Positions 1-11,000 of a DNA stretch of 56,607 nucleotides are shown here, one piece after another. The DNA is taken from contig JAAAJB010000183.1 of the NCBI GenBank assembly GCA_016098155.1, positions 1 to 56,607 on the forward strand, read 5' to 3'. A model generated the notes under the pieces. The model was given only the letters and a program-made list of their open reading frames with translations, was not told the origin of the DNA and ran no database searches. The position numbers and the translations under genes were made by a program. Position 1 is the first letter of the stretch, and each line of letters starts with the position of its first letter. This DNA comes from Actinomortierella ambigua (lineage: Eukaryota > Mortierellomycota > Mortierellomycetes > Mortierellales > Mortierellaceae).

Positions 1-1465
1 TGCTCGGTGCCAGCATCCCTCTCGGTCTCGATGGCTATGGTTGTCTATATCCCCTTCATGGGACTCGAGGTGCTGACCACTGCTCTCCTACTCTTTGATG
101 CTCAAGTGGCTATCACCCGTCAACGGTGACAACGGTCAGCATGAAGGAGAAAAACGGCATGAAGGAGTCGAGTGAAAAATGGTGATAGAGGATGGTGCGA
201 TGTCTACCCTATCTTTTGGGTGTCAACAACCATACCCGAGCCTTACTCTCCTCGAACAACGGCGTCTCCTCTACCTTCAGTATGAATTTTTATCCGCTCA
301 GGGTGTTTGCTCGTAGAGAGAACAGCGTTTGCCTTGCGGGAAACATGACCGCTCAAGTGCACATTGCGTGCATCAACTTGTGGGAATGAGTATAGGCTTC
401 CACTTCCACCATGCACCCATTCTCTCGGCAGCATGGCTAGAATGTTTGTTGTCTAGCAATAGTTCAGACGCGTCCTGTGTACCTCTCGTGCAGGGCTCTC
501 CTTGACATGTATTACTGCTGATGTACGCACACCGCCCACCCCGCTCTTGCAGGGTCGTGTAAACAGGAATAAACGAGAATGGCGGCTGGTCTGTGCAATG
601 GATGTCTCCATGCCTCCTTCTTCCTTCACCATTCACATCACAACACTTTGGCACCCAACGCGCACTCGCCAGAAACACACTCACACGGTCCACGTTTGCT
701 CTCCGCTGAGGCTCTGACACCTACAACAACCTGGTTTACGCGACTCTAACCTTGTTGGCCTCTAGCCAGCCAGACGCGAAATGAGCGGGCATCACTTCAC
801 CAATGAAGCTGTGAAATGGACGTAGCTATAAGCATGAGGAATGAGTCGTCTCGTGGCAGACTCTGACCAAGGATAGAGCGGGCGTTATTCATGAGCACCT
901 GCTCGGTCGACTTTGAGGGGGTGGGGAGTGAGAGAACCTCGGCCCTCAAGCTGCGATATTGTCTGCGATTCTCCGACCTGGCTCCTCCTCCAATTCCTAC
1001 AAGGGATTATAACGTTGTTGGTCTCGACAGGTTCTTGACTTTCGCGCCCTCTGTTATAGCTGACCATCCCGATTACCTGAACGTTGGTGGTATTTCAACC
1101 CCCCCCCCCTTTTTTTTTCCTTCTTTCATCTCGCTCCTGGTGTAGCTCGTTCTTCCCCTGGGGGTGTCGGGAAATCCGGAATCTGGTGACCCCATATAGG
1201 GTCCCAGACCTCATACCTTTTCTTCAGTCGTCATGGCGACTCCACCTGCCCCCACGTCTTCTTCGTTCTCTCAGAAGTATCCAATATTCCTTCTTTGTTC
1301 CTCATTCCCATATCGCCTCTATCATATTTTATATCCATTCCTTATCCCCCCTATCTGTGGTTTATTCTACATTCACAGACTTTGGATATTCCAGGGTGTC
1401 AAACTTCTTCTTTCTCTTACACAGGCTGCTGCTGGAAACAGAGTAGCCCCCCCTTACCCCTATCC
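1..1465. other. gene-poor left edge
   Basis: No gene can be supported here. A 42-codon frame enters from the left edge and stops at 127-129; it could be the tail of a gene outside the window, but nothing in it is recognisable. A good polypyrimidine acceptor ends at 1424 (cttacacag) and a possible donor lies at 1277, which would make a 5' untranslated intron for the gene starting at 1466. Confidence 0.4.
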
Positions 1466-2454
1466 ATGGGGGTACACCCCAACCGAAAAAGGCGTAATGG
1501 GGACTCCCACCCTTATCGCCCCCCAACAACAAGGGAGTGGAGAAGTCCATCCATGGAGGACAAAGAAAATCGGAGACCTTCTCCGATTTGCTCAAGGTAT
1601 TTTCAGTGCAAAATAAAATTACTGTCGTTTCAGAAAAAAAAAAACAATAACTAAACATACACTTTTTAATGTTCTTTCGTAGCCCGAGCCCTCCCTCGGT
1701 CAGGGATTCGTCGTTTACGTTACCTTCCATCGATGACCTCCTGGAAGGTCGTTTCGACCTCAAGCGCCGACCTCCCCTCGAACCTCTTCCCCTTCCCTCT
1801 CAATCACTGTCGCCTTACGATGACAGTCGATGGTATCCTAGCTCGCCAGGTGATCGAGAGTGGCTCGATCCTCCATCGCCGCTCTCCGATAGGTTCAATG
1901 CGGATCACACCCTCGATGCCCGGGCGCTCTCTGCGGAGATGCTGCCCATTTCGCCTGCCGATGCCCCCTCGTTCACGGAAAGTCCTCAAGTCTCGTCGTC
2001 CGACACGCTGCCGGGCTTGTCTGCTGCCGCCTCCTCGTCCTCCAACAGTCCCACCAAGGTCGCGCCCATGGTACTGGAAATCCACATCCACCTGCATTGA
2101 CTAAATAGATAGACGAGCAAAGCAAAAAAAAAAAAAATAAAAATCAAGGTTTTTCTAACTTATCTTTTGTCGTCCGTGTTTTGGTAGTTTAACAAGCGTG
2201 ATAACTCTTTGAAGAACTATTTGACTGGTGACCAATTTGTATTCCACCTCAGGGCACCAGGCGGGTCGGAGATAGAGGCTCAAGCCCTCCCTCGGTCAGG
2301 GACTCGTCATTCACGTTACCTTCCATGGATGACCTCCTGGAAGGTCGTTTCGACCTCAAGCGCCGACCTCCTCTCGAACCTCTTCCCCTTCCCTCTCAAT
2401 CACTGTCGTCTTACGACGACAGTCGATAGTATCCTTTGTCTCCTTATCTCCTGA
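1466..2454 (+). CDS. unrecognised Ser/Pro-rich spliced protein, 3' end altered by duplication
   Basis: I do not recognise this family. The model is exons 1466-1596, 1683-2070 and 2188-2454, 261 residues, with GT-AG introns of 86 and 117 nt. Phase is kept across both joins, and the second intron has a TTCTAAC branch-like site about 30 nt before its acceptor. The product starts MGVHPNRKRR, then runs through a Ser/Pro-rich region with a block SIDDLLEGRFDLKRRPPLEP and an acidic/proline stretch. The last exon begins FNKRDNSLKNYLTGDQ and then enters a second copy of the exon-2 module read in another frame, giving an unrelated Arg/Ser tail. This suggests a truncated or decaying family member. The start is uncertain: the same frame is open upstream to 1190 but without an ATG. 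Confidence 0.4.
1687..1839 (+). repeat. direct repeat copy A (153 bp)
   Basis: This stretch matches 2283-2435 without any gap, with 8 mismatches in 153 bp (about 95% identity). It lies within exon 2 of the Ser/Pro-rich gene and encodes the block around DDLLEGRFDLKRR. Confidence 0.9.
2283..2435 (+). repeat. direct repeat copy B (153 bp), decayed
   Basis: This is the second copy of 1687-1839, offset by 596 bp. In the original frame five of eight differences are silent, two change a residue (I to M, P to S) and one turns TGG into a TAG stop. An A-rich tract (2512-2552) and the sequence tttaacaagcg (from 2618) follow, in the same order as behind copy A (A-rich 2123-2148, tttaacaagcg from 2188). 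Copy B is therefore probably a longer tandem duplicate with an internal deletion. Confidence 0.85.
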
Positions 2455-3085
2455 ACCACCCTTCTTCGAAATTCACTCTAGGTATATAACTATTTCACAA
2501 CGCGCCCCTCCAAAAAAAAATAAAAATAAAAATAAAAAATTAAAAAAAACCAGACAAGTTCAATCATTCGACGCGTAAAAAAAACTGGCTGCACCTCTCT
2601 CCTTGTCTTCGATTGTGGTTTAACAAGCGAAGGTGAACGAATTACAATGTGAGTTGACCAGCGCTATAGCTTGGTTGATTCACAACATCCTCGCTTCTGA
2701 TGCTGGGCTGTAATGAAGAGAAAGGATCAAAGGCCTCTTCATTAGCTTTATTTGTACACTGGCTAACCTTGGATATCGTCCTTAGGGCCTACTCACAGTG
2801 GTCGATAGTGTCCCGACGTAAAAAAACAGGCCAGTCTTTTTTTTTTTTTTTTTTCCAAGTGACAATGACAAATGTCACTGTTGGGGATGTTGCTGAGTTA
2901 TCATTTTCAATCTAGGGATACTGTGGCAATAGTAGAGAGCCGGCAACAAGAGTAAACATTTTATGGCGAACAATGTCCTGAGACAATGCGTCGAAAACGC
3001 AGACTAATGCGGAAAGAGGAGGTAAGGGAGGAGGAAATACAGATAAAAGAGTCTGGAGGGTTGGTTGGTTGGCTTGGTTTGGTTT
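2455..3085. other. intergenic, A/T homopolymers
   Basis: No gene is visible. The stretch holds the A-rich tract at 2512-2552, a degraded continuation of copy B (tttaacaagcg from 2618) and a T run near 2838-2854. Confidence 0.5.
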
Positions 3086-5341
3086 TTAGGCTTCGTCGTC
3101 GGCGTACACGTTCTGCGGCGCGCGCACCTCCTTGGAGTACATCTTGCGGTTGGCCATCTCCAGCATCGCCACAGCATCCGCATGTGTATCCATGGCCGAA
3201 TGCCTGGGCCCGTCCTCATGCTCCAACACCGATGGCTGCACCTGCCACACCTCGAGCTCGTCCAGCTTGAACTGCTGCTGCTTGGAAAGTCGTGGGGATC
3301 CATAGGTCGAGCAGATTGGTTCCGCTGCCGAGTGGCCACTGCAAAAGTCTGAAGCGAGCCACAGACCAAAGTAGCGGAACTGGCCACCAAAACCGATGCC
3401 TTTTTAATCATAATGTAGAGAGAAAGAACAGGATATGAGAGGGAGTGAACATCCACACAGGGGCGGATGAAAAGAAAAGAAAAATAAAGTGAATACAACA
3501 ACATTCCTTAATTCATTGGCATTAGAGAATCCGAGCCGTTTTGTGCGTGTTTTTTTTTTTTTTTTTTTTTTTTTGACATACCATTAGGAAGAGTTTTGGT
3601 GCCTGAATCCAGGTATTGATAGTTTTGGTTGACGCGTGTTGGGCGATAGATGCGGAATTGTGGGTAGATGGTAAACAAAAAGCTCCTGTCCGTCCCATAG
3701 AATTTAGGTCCTTGCTCCCAATCCGTATCTGCATAGGCGCCAAAGATGTATCCGTCCTCGTCCTTCATGATCATGATGGTCGGTCCCTGATACAGAATCT
3801 TTTGCAGCAGTGTCGAGAACGAGGCACCGCTCGTCTTGGATGAAAACAGAAGCCGGAAAGGCGGGCAAGGTGCCGATTCTGCATTGTCCATGGCCCCACT
3901 ACCATCTCCGTCTCCTGATTTGCCACTGCCTCCTTTCAACAAATCCAACGACTGCCTCCGTTTGCTGGTATTGGCATTCGTTGGCGAGGTCGTTGTCGAC
4001 CCCGCTACAGTCGCTGATATCGATCCTGGTGTCGGCATAGCATATCGTAATTGGAAATAGTCTGCAATGCTCATCAGCCGTGAGTAATGTGGCGGGGGCT
4101 TGAATCCAATGATCCGTGGCGCGACAAAGTTCTTGCGGCATAGCTTGTTCTCCATCTCCTGGCTCATGTTGTCCTTGTTGTTGGTTAGTTCGGTCAGGGG
4201 TGGCGAGCTGCGACTCTTGGGTGATTTTGAATCTCCTGCCTCCTCTTCTTCCTCCTCTTGATCCTCTGGATTCTTGCTGCTGCTGCTGCCAGCTTTGCGC
4301 TTGACAATCGGCGGTCGCAGAAACAAGTTTTGCACGAGGATGGTGAAGAGGACCTGGTACTCGACCGTCTTTTCATACCAGCTCAGAAACGCCACCCGAC
4401 TCAGCTCCTTGGTCGACGGCTCACCGGCAGCAGCGGCACGCTTGGTGGCCGAGGCAAGCCAACTATCCTGATCCTGCTGGATCTTGCGTTTCCTGGCTTG
4501 AAAGTCTTCATCCTCGTCACCCATGCTCTCCATCTCCGCCTCTCGAAGTGCCTTTTGGAACGGTAGCGTCAACAGGTACTCTGTTGTCCCTCGCGTGTGG
4601 TCGATCGTGACGTCCTGCCATGAAGGGATATCAAACCGTGTCCAGTACACCATGACGGCCCACATGACGTTCTGGATAAACGATTCCAAAGAGGCGTCGT
4701 GGGTCTGTAGCATGAAGCTCAGGCCGGCCTGTTCTTCAATAAGAGTCTTTGAGAGGCGATGGATGGTGACGACCCAGCCGTACTTGGAGATTCCAGATCG
4801 AGCGTCGACGGACGCTGAGCGGGCCAGGCTACGTCGCCGTTGGGCGGCCTTGTTGTTCTGTGTGTCCTTGCTGCTCAAGGTGCCGTGGCTGGTGCTACTA
4901 CCACTCATGCTGTGGCTCGACGCTGTGGTCTGGTGCATGGCCGAGTGGAGCTGCATCGTGGTGCGGAAACATGCTACGAGTGTTGGAGGCAGGAATGATC
5001 CAAAGTAACGGTCAAAGGCGTCGGGGTCGATATGGCCTTGGTGGTGAGCAGCAGTGGTTTTCTCGGCCTCGTTGCTCTCGCGTTGCTTCGCCAGCTCGGC
5101 CGACGACTTGACAAGGTGCGCGAAGAGGGCAAGGAGATGAGTTTGCTCCTGCTCCGGAAAGTCGGCCAAACATGCGTCGATGGTAGCCGTATCCTCTTTG
5201 CTGGTCTGGGCGCCTAGTCAAAGCGGGAGCACATGAATAAGCCTTTTATTACGTTGATTCATCCATTCAACAAGGTCATTATGAGGAAAAGAGTAGCAGG
5301 ATGAGAGTAGAGGCGAGAATGGAGCGTGTGCCCATACCCAT
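3086..5341 (-). CDS. TLDc-domain protein, RTC5/OXR1-like
   Basis: Exons on the minus strand are 5341-5338, 5213-3582 and 3399-3086, giving 649 residues. The first exon is only ATGG; joined to exon 2 it yields MGAQTSKED, an N-myristoylation-type start like that of yeast Rtc5. Without it the long frame has no conserved ATG. The TLDc domain occupies roughly the last 270 residues, with FRLLFSSKTSGASFSTLL, DEDGYIFGAYAD and, after the last intron, GIGFGGQFRYFGLW and ELEVWQV. Long Ser/Lys-rich inserts interrupt the middle. TLDc proteins of the Rtc5/Oxr1 group bind the V-ATPase and promote its disassembly; membrane anchoring by myristate fits that role. The last intron carries a 25-nt homopolymer next to its donor. 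The gene is divergent from the F-box gene. Confidence 0.85.
3550..3574. repeat. poly(T) run, 25 nt
   Basis: This uninterrupted T run (poly(A) on the coding strand) lies in the last intron of the TLDc gene, just inside the GTATGT donor. Read through as coding it would give a false poly-Lys tail. Confidence 0.9.
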
Positions 5342-5602
5342 GGCTTGGATGTGAGAGATGGGTGTAACAGTGGTACAGAATGAAAGAATAATGCCCACTA
5401 AAAGTATGACGGGGTGTCAAGCAGAAGCATAGAGGGAAGAGAAGAAGGGCGCGTGGGCAGCTGGGCGTAGCCTTTATAACCCCTTTGACACAGCCATGCG
5501 AAACGCCCAAAAGGATCTTGTCTCTCTTCCCTTTGAGCTAGTTACGCCATACTTGGCCATATTAATGATTGACCATTGCACTATTCGTGGGAATCATTCA
5601 TC
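5342..5602. other. shared divergent promoter of TLDc and F-box genes
   Basis: The two start codons are 261 bp apart and face away from each other, so both promoters must lie here. The minus strand has the TATA-like element listed separately. Nothing comparable is clear for the plus-strand gene. Confidence 0.5.
5471..5478 (-). promoter_or_regulatory. TATA-like box for the TLDc gene
   Basis: TATAAAGG on the minus strand lies about 130 bp upstream of the proposed ATG at 5341. This agrees with a transcript that includes the 4-nt coding exon. Confidence 0.4.
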
Positions 5603-7768
5603 ATGGCACTACCTACCGAGTGCATCCAGGTCATTTTCGACAATCTCGATCCAGCCACGCTAGCCAAGGACCGCACGGTCTTCCTCAGGGTTAGCAGAGC
5701 CTTCTTGGAGGCTGGTGCCAAGCGACTCTACTCCGATCCTATCGAGACTATCCGAGCATGCTCAAAGGGTAGCGGCAGCAGCAGCAGCATTGGTAGTCCA
5801 CCGCTTCGGGCTGCGCGGGCTTTTCTTTCTCTCGTCCTTCGGTATTCTCCAGCTCAAGACCCCGATATTCAGTCGCTTCGTTACGCCCTGCGGACGGCAT
5901 TGAATAGCTTGCCTGCGACACCAACCATAGACTATCTCTCGCTGGTCATGACCATCCCGTACGACGCAGCCTTGTATGGACCCTCCGCCGCCCCTACCTT
6001 CTCAAACTCGATGAGGCTCGGCAAAGTGCTCTCCCACAGTTGCATGGGTTTGCACGACGCCTTGACCTGGGCAGCCTTTGGCCACCGTCTTTCCAAAGTT
6101 CGCAATATCGAGATCCCTTGGGGCGACCTACCTCGCTACTTTCCCCATATCGACTGTTTGACTTCGCCTTCGATAAGGTCAATCCGCCTGACCACGCTCA
6201 GTATTCCCACGTGCGACTCTTCTCTTTGGACAGACGCCGTCAAAGAGTCTGTTCTGCTCAATCTCCAATCCACCGCCTTCTTTTTAGACAGCTGGTCCGA
6301 AGCCTGCGCCGCGAAATATGACGCTCTCACTGACGACGACTATAGCAGAAAACTGTATGCACCTATCGATGTTCAGATCGCCAGCGGCACCAAAGAGTGT
6401 GAGTGGTGGATGAGCGCACCCTTCATAAGCGAGCTGCAGCGCATCTATCGGCACCTGCCTGTGAGCACCCCACACGAGATCCACAATCGGAGTGGGCTCG
6501 AGTGGGCAAGGTTTGCTTTGGCGCCGGAATCAATCGATCTATCGCATGTCCACGCCATTGAACAGAACGTCCAGACGTACCGGCACGGTGCACAACTGTG
6601 CTCCTGGCCTGAGCAGGGCAGGGCCTGCATCCTCCAACAATGTAGATCTCTACAGCGCCTGGCGATGGGGTATGGGCAAGACGATGGGGCAGATCTCTTT
6701 GCATGGGCCGCACAAGAGCGTCGTGACGCAGAGGCTTTCAGAGTCTTCGGTGACAACAACAATAACAACACGATCCATTCTCTGATACCCCTTACCCACT
6801 TGGAGCTCACACGCACAGGCCTAGAACGACACCCAACGCAACTATACCCAAACGTACCAGATCACCTTTGGAAGCCCTTGCAGGATGCAGTCTTTGCCTT
6901 TCGAGCGACGCTCCAAAAGATTGTCTTTCATGACCCGTACAGCACCACCCTCGTCGATCTCTGTATGTTCCACGACATGCCAGCGCTTTCTCATCTCGAC
7001 ATTACGGCCCACACACTTCATTCTACTCACGTATCGGGCCAGCCATTATTCTCGGGATGTTCGGCACTGACCACGCTCCATCTAACAAGCGAAATGTGCC
7101 TGTCACTCTCTGAACGGTGGCATCTACCTCGGGTCAAGGCTCTCACCCTCCTCGGTGGAATTGTCTTTCAGTTTGATCAGACCACGTTGCAGACGGCCAT
7201 GCAGCACAGGATCGAAACGCTAGTTCTTTCCGACTATGTTCCGTGGTTACCTCGCCACAACATCAACGCAAACTTCTCTTGGGACATGGCATGTTGGACC
7301 ACCTTGCGTTTTGCACGCCTCAAGACTCTTCACTTGACCGGTATCACCGCCTACAACTTTTGCTGGTCCATGCTCGCGCAATGTCCTCATTTAGAGGATT
7401 TGCTCCTTTCCCCTCAATCCATCAATGCACCCGGACTCTCGCTATTGGATCCACAATTGAGTGACGCAGGCCCATGGACATCGTTATTATCATCGTCGTC
7501 GTCGACGTCGACGTCGTTGTCATCGTCATCATCAACTCTCCCAGGATCGTCATCATCGCCGACTGGCCATCCGACCATCAAGAAACTTTATGTGCATAGC
7601 GTCAGGATTCCCTATCGGTCCTTGGTCAACCGCCTTCCATGCCTCTTTCCCAACCTCGAAACTTTGACGATTCTCAACTGTCTTAACATTGAGAAACACC
7701 AGAAGAATGACCTCTACATCAAGTTCCCGCTGTTGAAGGAGCTGAAGTGTGGTCAGAACTTTCAGTAG
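5603..7768 (+). CDS. F-box protein with leucine-rich repeats
   Basis: This is a single-exon gene of 721 residues. The start is the ATG at 5603 (MALPTECIQVIFDNLDP), because the frame upstream of it offers only a TTG. The first 45 or so residues match an F-box (LPTECIQVIFDNL, then TVFLRVSRAF). The rest has irregular leucine-rich repeats such as LTHLELTRTG, LSHLDITAHTL, LTTLHLTSEM, LKTLHLTGITA and LETLTILNCL. A Ser-rich linker (around residues 640-660) is encoded by TCG/TCA repeats. F-box proteins of this layout act as substrate receptors of SCF ubiquitin ligases, with the F-box binding Skp1; the substrate cannot be inferred. Large F-box/LRR families are common in early-diverging fungi. Confidence 0.8.
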   Translation: MALPTECIQVIFDNLDPATLAKDRTVFLRVSRAFLEAGAKRLYSDPIETIRACSKGSGSSSSIGSPPLRAARAFLSLVLRYSPAQDPDIQSLRYALRTALNSLPATPTIDYLSLVMTIPYDAALYGPSAAPTFSNSMRLGKVLSHSCMGLHDALTWAAFGHRLSKVRNIEIPWGDLPRYFPHIDCLTSPSIRSIRLTTLSIPTCDSSLWTDAVKESVLLNLQSTAFFLDSWSEACAAKYDALTDDDYSRKLYAPIDVQIASGTKECEWWMSAPFISELQRIYRHLPVSTPHEIHNRSGLEWARFALAPESIDLSHVHAIEQNVQTYRHGAQLCSWPEQGRACILQQCRSLQRLAMGYGQDDGADLFAWAAQERRDAEAFRVFGDNNNNNTIHSLIPLTHLELTRTGLERHPTQLYPNVPDHLWKPLQDAVFAFRATLQKIVFHDPYSTTLVDLCMFHDMPALSHLDITAHTLHSTHVSGQPLFSGCSALTTLHLTSEMCLSLSERWHLPRVKALTLLGGIVFQFDQTTLQTAMQHRIETLVLSDYVPWLPRHNINANFSWDMACWTTLRFARLKTLHLTGITAYNFCWSMLAQCPHLEDLLLSPQSINAPGLSLLDPQLSDAGPWTSLLSSSSSTSTSLSSSSSTLPGSSSSPTGHPTIKKLYVHSVRIPYRSLVNRLPCLFPNLETLTILNCLNIEKHQKNDLYIKFPLLKELKCGQNFQ

Positions 7769-8076
7769 CACCATCTGCCTCCCCTCTCCAGCATAACTAT
7801 ATAAATTAAATAAATGGACCGATCCATCAAAGGACAAAACCTGTGTCGTTGATATAACCGGATATACAAGTGCTGGCGCAACAGCTTACCGAGGAACGAT
7901 GGTATGCCAAGCATCCGATCAATTCAAGACCCTAGCATTCTGCCCTTCATGGGGGAAGGGGAGGGGAGGGAGGATTTGATCAATGCATTGTCACATCGAA
8001 AAAGAATTAGGACTACCCTCCCTCATCCTCCCCGATGAATAAGATCAATGAAATTCAAACGGATACTTTTTTTTGT
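7769..8076. other. convergent 3' region
   Basis: This separates the 3' ends of the F-box and GH5 genes. An AT-rich stretch with AATAAA-like hexamers follows the F-box stop (7797-7815). No gene is seen. Confidence 0.5.
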
Positions 8077-11000
8077 TTATTCTTCTTTCTGCTTGTCCGT
8101 TGCTGGTGGCATTGGTCCCTGCCAGATCTTGATAGCCACCGTCAGTCCATGAAGGTGCATGACCTGGGCCTGACCACACTCGCTACAGGGGCTTGCCACC
8201 ACCACTGTCTCCTTGCCCTTGTTAGGGTTGGGGTACACCGTCGCGGTGGTGGTGCCAGCAGAGACGGCGTTAGTGGTGGTTCCTCCTGCGGTCCCTCCTC
8301 CCTCTGCTTTCCCTCTTTCTCCTCCTCCTCCCTTATGCTTCTTAGCACCCTTCTTCTTCCGATTTCTGAACCATTGCTGGATCCACGCTCGCTCCTTGGC
8401 GCAAGTGACTCCCGGGGTCTGCTCTTCGTCCCATCCGATGGCCTGTAGGGCCACCAGCCGCCGTTCCATGTCCGACAGCGCGGGGTCTTTCGCTTCAGAT
8501 ACTTGTTGGAGCGGGGAGAGAGCCAACGGCATGGAGTGGTGGTGATCCTGGCCATTGTCTGCAGACAACATGGTCCGCGAGGTGGTGGACTGGAAGCTGC
8601 AGGTGGACATGGATAGGTTGCGTCGACGCACGTTCCCATTGAGATCATGCTCTGTTGTTTTCGCGTCCTGCTCTGCTGCTGCTGCTGCTGGCCAGTACTG
8701 CAATACCTGGCGGTCCGAGTCGATGGCCCACCATCCGTCCGTGCCACAAATGTCGAGCTGGTGCCATCGTCCTGCGACTGGGGTTGTCTTGGGTGGCCTC
8801 TTGTTTTTGTTCTTGTTCTTGTTGTTGCTTTCGACGCTGTCATTGGCGTTCTTGACAGTTTCCGGGTCCACGTCATCTTCCAGCGGCTCAAAGTGCAATA
8901 GACCCGCGGACGAGTCCAAAGGGAAATGGAACCTGGGCAGGAAGATATCCGTTGAGGTGATAAAAGAGGAGAAGGAAGGGGAGGAGGAGGAGGAGTTGCC
9001 TGTCGTGGCTTGGCGCTCGTGGCTTGATGTCACAACTCCTCCTCCCTGTCGTTGTGATGGTTGCTGCTTTTTCTGCTTTTGGTGGTATTGCCTCTCTTTC
9101 TTTTGCTTCTTAGCCTCCTTGGCTCGGAGCTCGGCCACGGCCTTGCAAGAAAGATGGACGATCAGCGAGAACCGGGTCTCCCAACACTGTTTCTGCGCTT
9201 TCTGGATGGCCTGAACCACCTCGGGCGACGAGAACGAAGGCATGGGTGATGATGATGATGGTGGTGGTGGTGGTATTGCCCCCAAAGACGCCAAGAAGGA
9301 TCCCGTAGAGGTGGAAGATGACTGCCTTGTTGCTGCCGTCGGCGCTATTATGACCACCATGGTCGAATCTGGGTCCAAAAGATGTTGCTTCACCGTCCGT
9401 CCCGGCTCAAAGCGGAAAAACACGGGCTCGCCTCGCGTCGCCAATGGGTAGGCCCGCACAAAGTTCTCGGCGCTCCGGAGGCCTCGGTACTCGGGCCGGA
9501 ACCGTTCAAGTCTGACGGCGGCTGGCAATAGGTCTTGCCACTCGATGGATTTCCTGATGGTGGGCTTGTTTGGTTGCTTCTTTATCGGCTGCAGTGTTGA
9601 TGATGATGGTGATGATGATGATGGTGATGGTGATGGTGATGGTGACGCTGTTGCTGTAGCTGCTATCGTCGAGGACGATTCAGCAGACTGATCCAATCCA
9701 TTGACTGAAAATCCGTTGCTGATGCCGCCGCCGCCGCCGCTGCCGCCGTTGACATTGGTTATGGACTGGGTTCCTCTCTCAGCCAAAAGCGCACGCTTCT
9801 GCCTGATCCATACAATCCCGCGAGGCACACAACACCACCAAAATAGGCCCTCCGAACACCCGGTCGTCTCCAATGGTAGCTCGCTCGCCAATTCCGTAAG
9901 AGTCTTCTTGCGCGGTGGAGAAGGCGCCACGACGGTCGTCGCCGCAACGTCCATGGCCCCTTCCTCCTGCTCTTCATCCTCTCTCCCCTCGTTCTCCTTC
10001 CTCTTCTGAGCAACATCTAACACCAAGGAATTGTGCTCAGGCTCCGACCACACACTGAAATCCTCGCCATTCCATCGATCGCCCCAACGGGTCGAGTTAT
10101 CCGAGCAGTAGTTCCAGAGCGTATACGACAGGCGACTATCATCCATCGCGCGCAACAACAACCCCATCGCAAAGTCCTGTTTCGGGTCTCCGTACCCGTG
10201 TCGGAAGCTAGCCCAGTCATGCATGTCCATCGGCAGCCCCGTCTCGCCCATCAACACCGCCACATGGGGTCCGATCGACATGTGGACATCTCGTGTGATC
10301 ATGGCGACCTGGTCTTGCCAGACCCGACCGATGGCCCTCCATCCGAAATGCAGCGCTCCAAGCACGTTGCTGTACACGCCCTCCTTGTACCCGAGATAGT
10401 CGAGCGTGAACGGCACAAAGTCCCGTGTGATGTTGGTGTACCCGTCGTAGAAATGCGGCGCCGCCACAATGTTGTGCCATACATCCCCATGCTCATCAAA
10501 GACGGCGTGCTGCTCGCTGCTCGCACGCCAGCCCCATTGCTTCGGTAAGGGTGCGGCGGCGCAGTCGCCGTCGGTTGATCCGCGAATATCCCCCGATCCA
10601 ACGGTGACCTGGTCCAGTTGCTGGCGCAGACGGTCGAGCGGCGCTAGAGATACCTGGCCGTCGCGGCCGCCGCCGCCACCATGGGTACGTTGTCCTGGGG
10701 AGGTTGGTGGTGCGTCCAAGCGTTGGAGCTCATGGACACTGTGTGTGTGTTGGTTGGCGTTGGCATCGCCACTGTTTTTCTTCCTGCTGTTGCTGCTCTT
10801 GATGTGATTATTGCCGTTCAAAGCCTTCCCCTTCCTCTTGCTGTTATTGCCGTTATTGCTGATGATCTTGCTCATCGCCGCTGTCGGGACCAGAGCGCGC
10901 AGACGGCGAGCGAGACGTCTCCAATCAGTGGCGCCATGCCATACATTCTGGATCAGCTCGCGATGGAACCTGAAATTGGGCGGGCGTTCATTGATCGGCG

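Noticed and set aside
1233..1616. 127-codon frame starting MATPPAPTSSSF
   Set aside because: The ATG context is good, but the frame reads through an apparent intron (1277-1424) and does not join in phase to the downstream exons; treated as possible 5' untranslated exon.
3508..3580. poly-Lys tail on the TLDc protein
   Set aside because: It is intron read-through past a GTATGT donor into a 25-nt homopolymer; splicing at 3582/3399 restores the conserved TLDc C-terminus.
5576..5602. nine-codon upstream extension of the F-box protein
   Set aside because: It would need a TTG start; the ATG at 5603 begins directly with the F-box.
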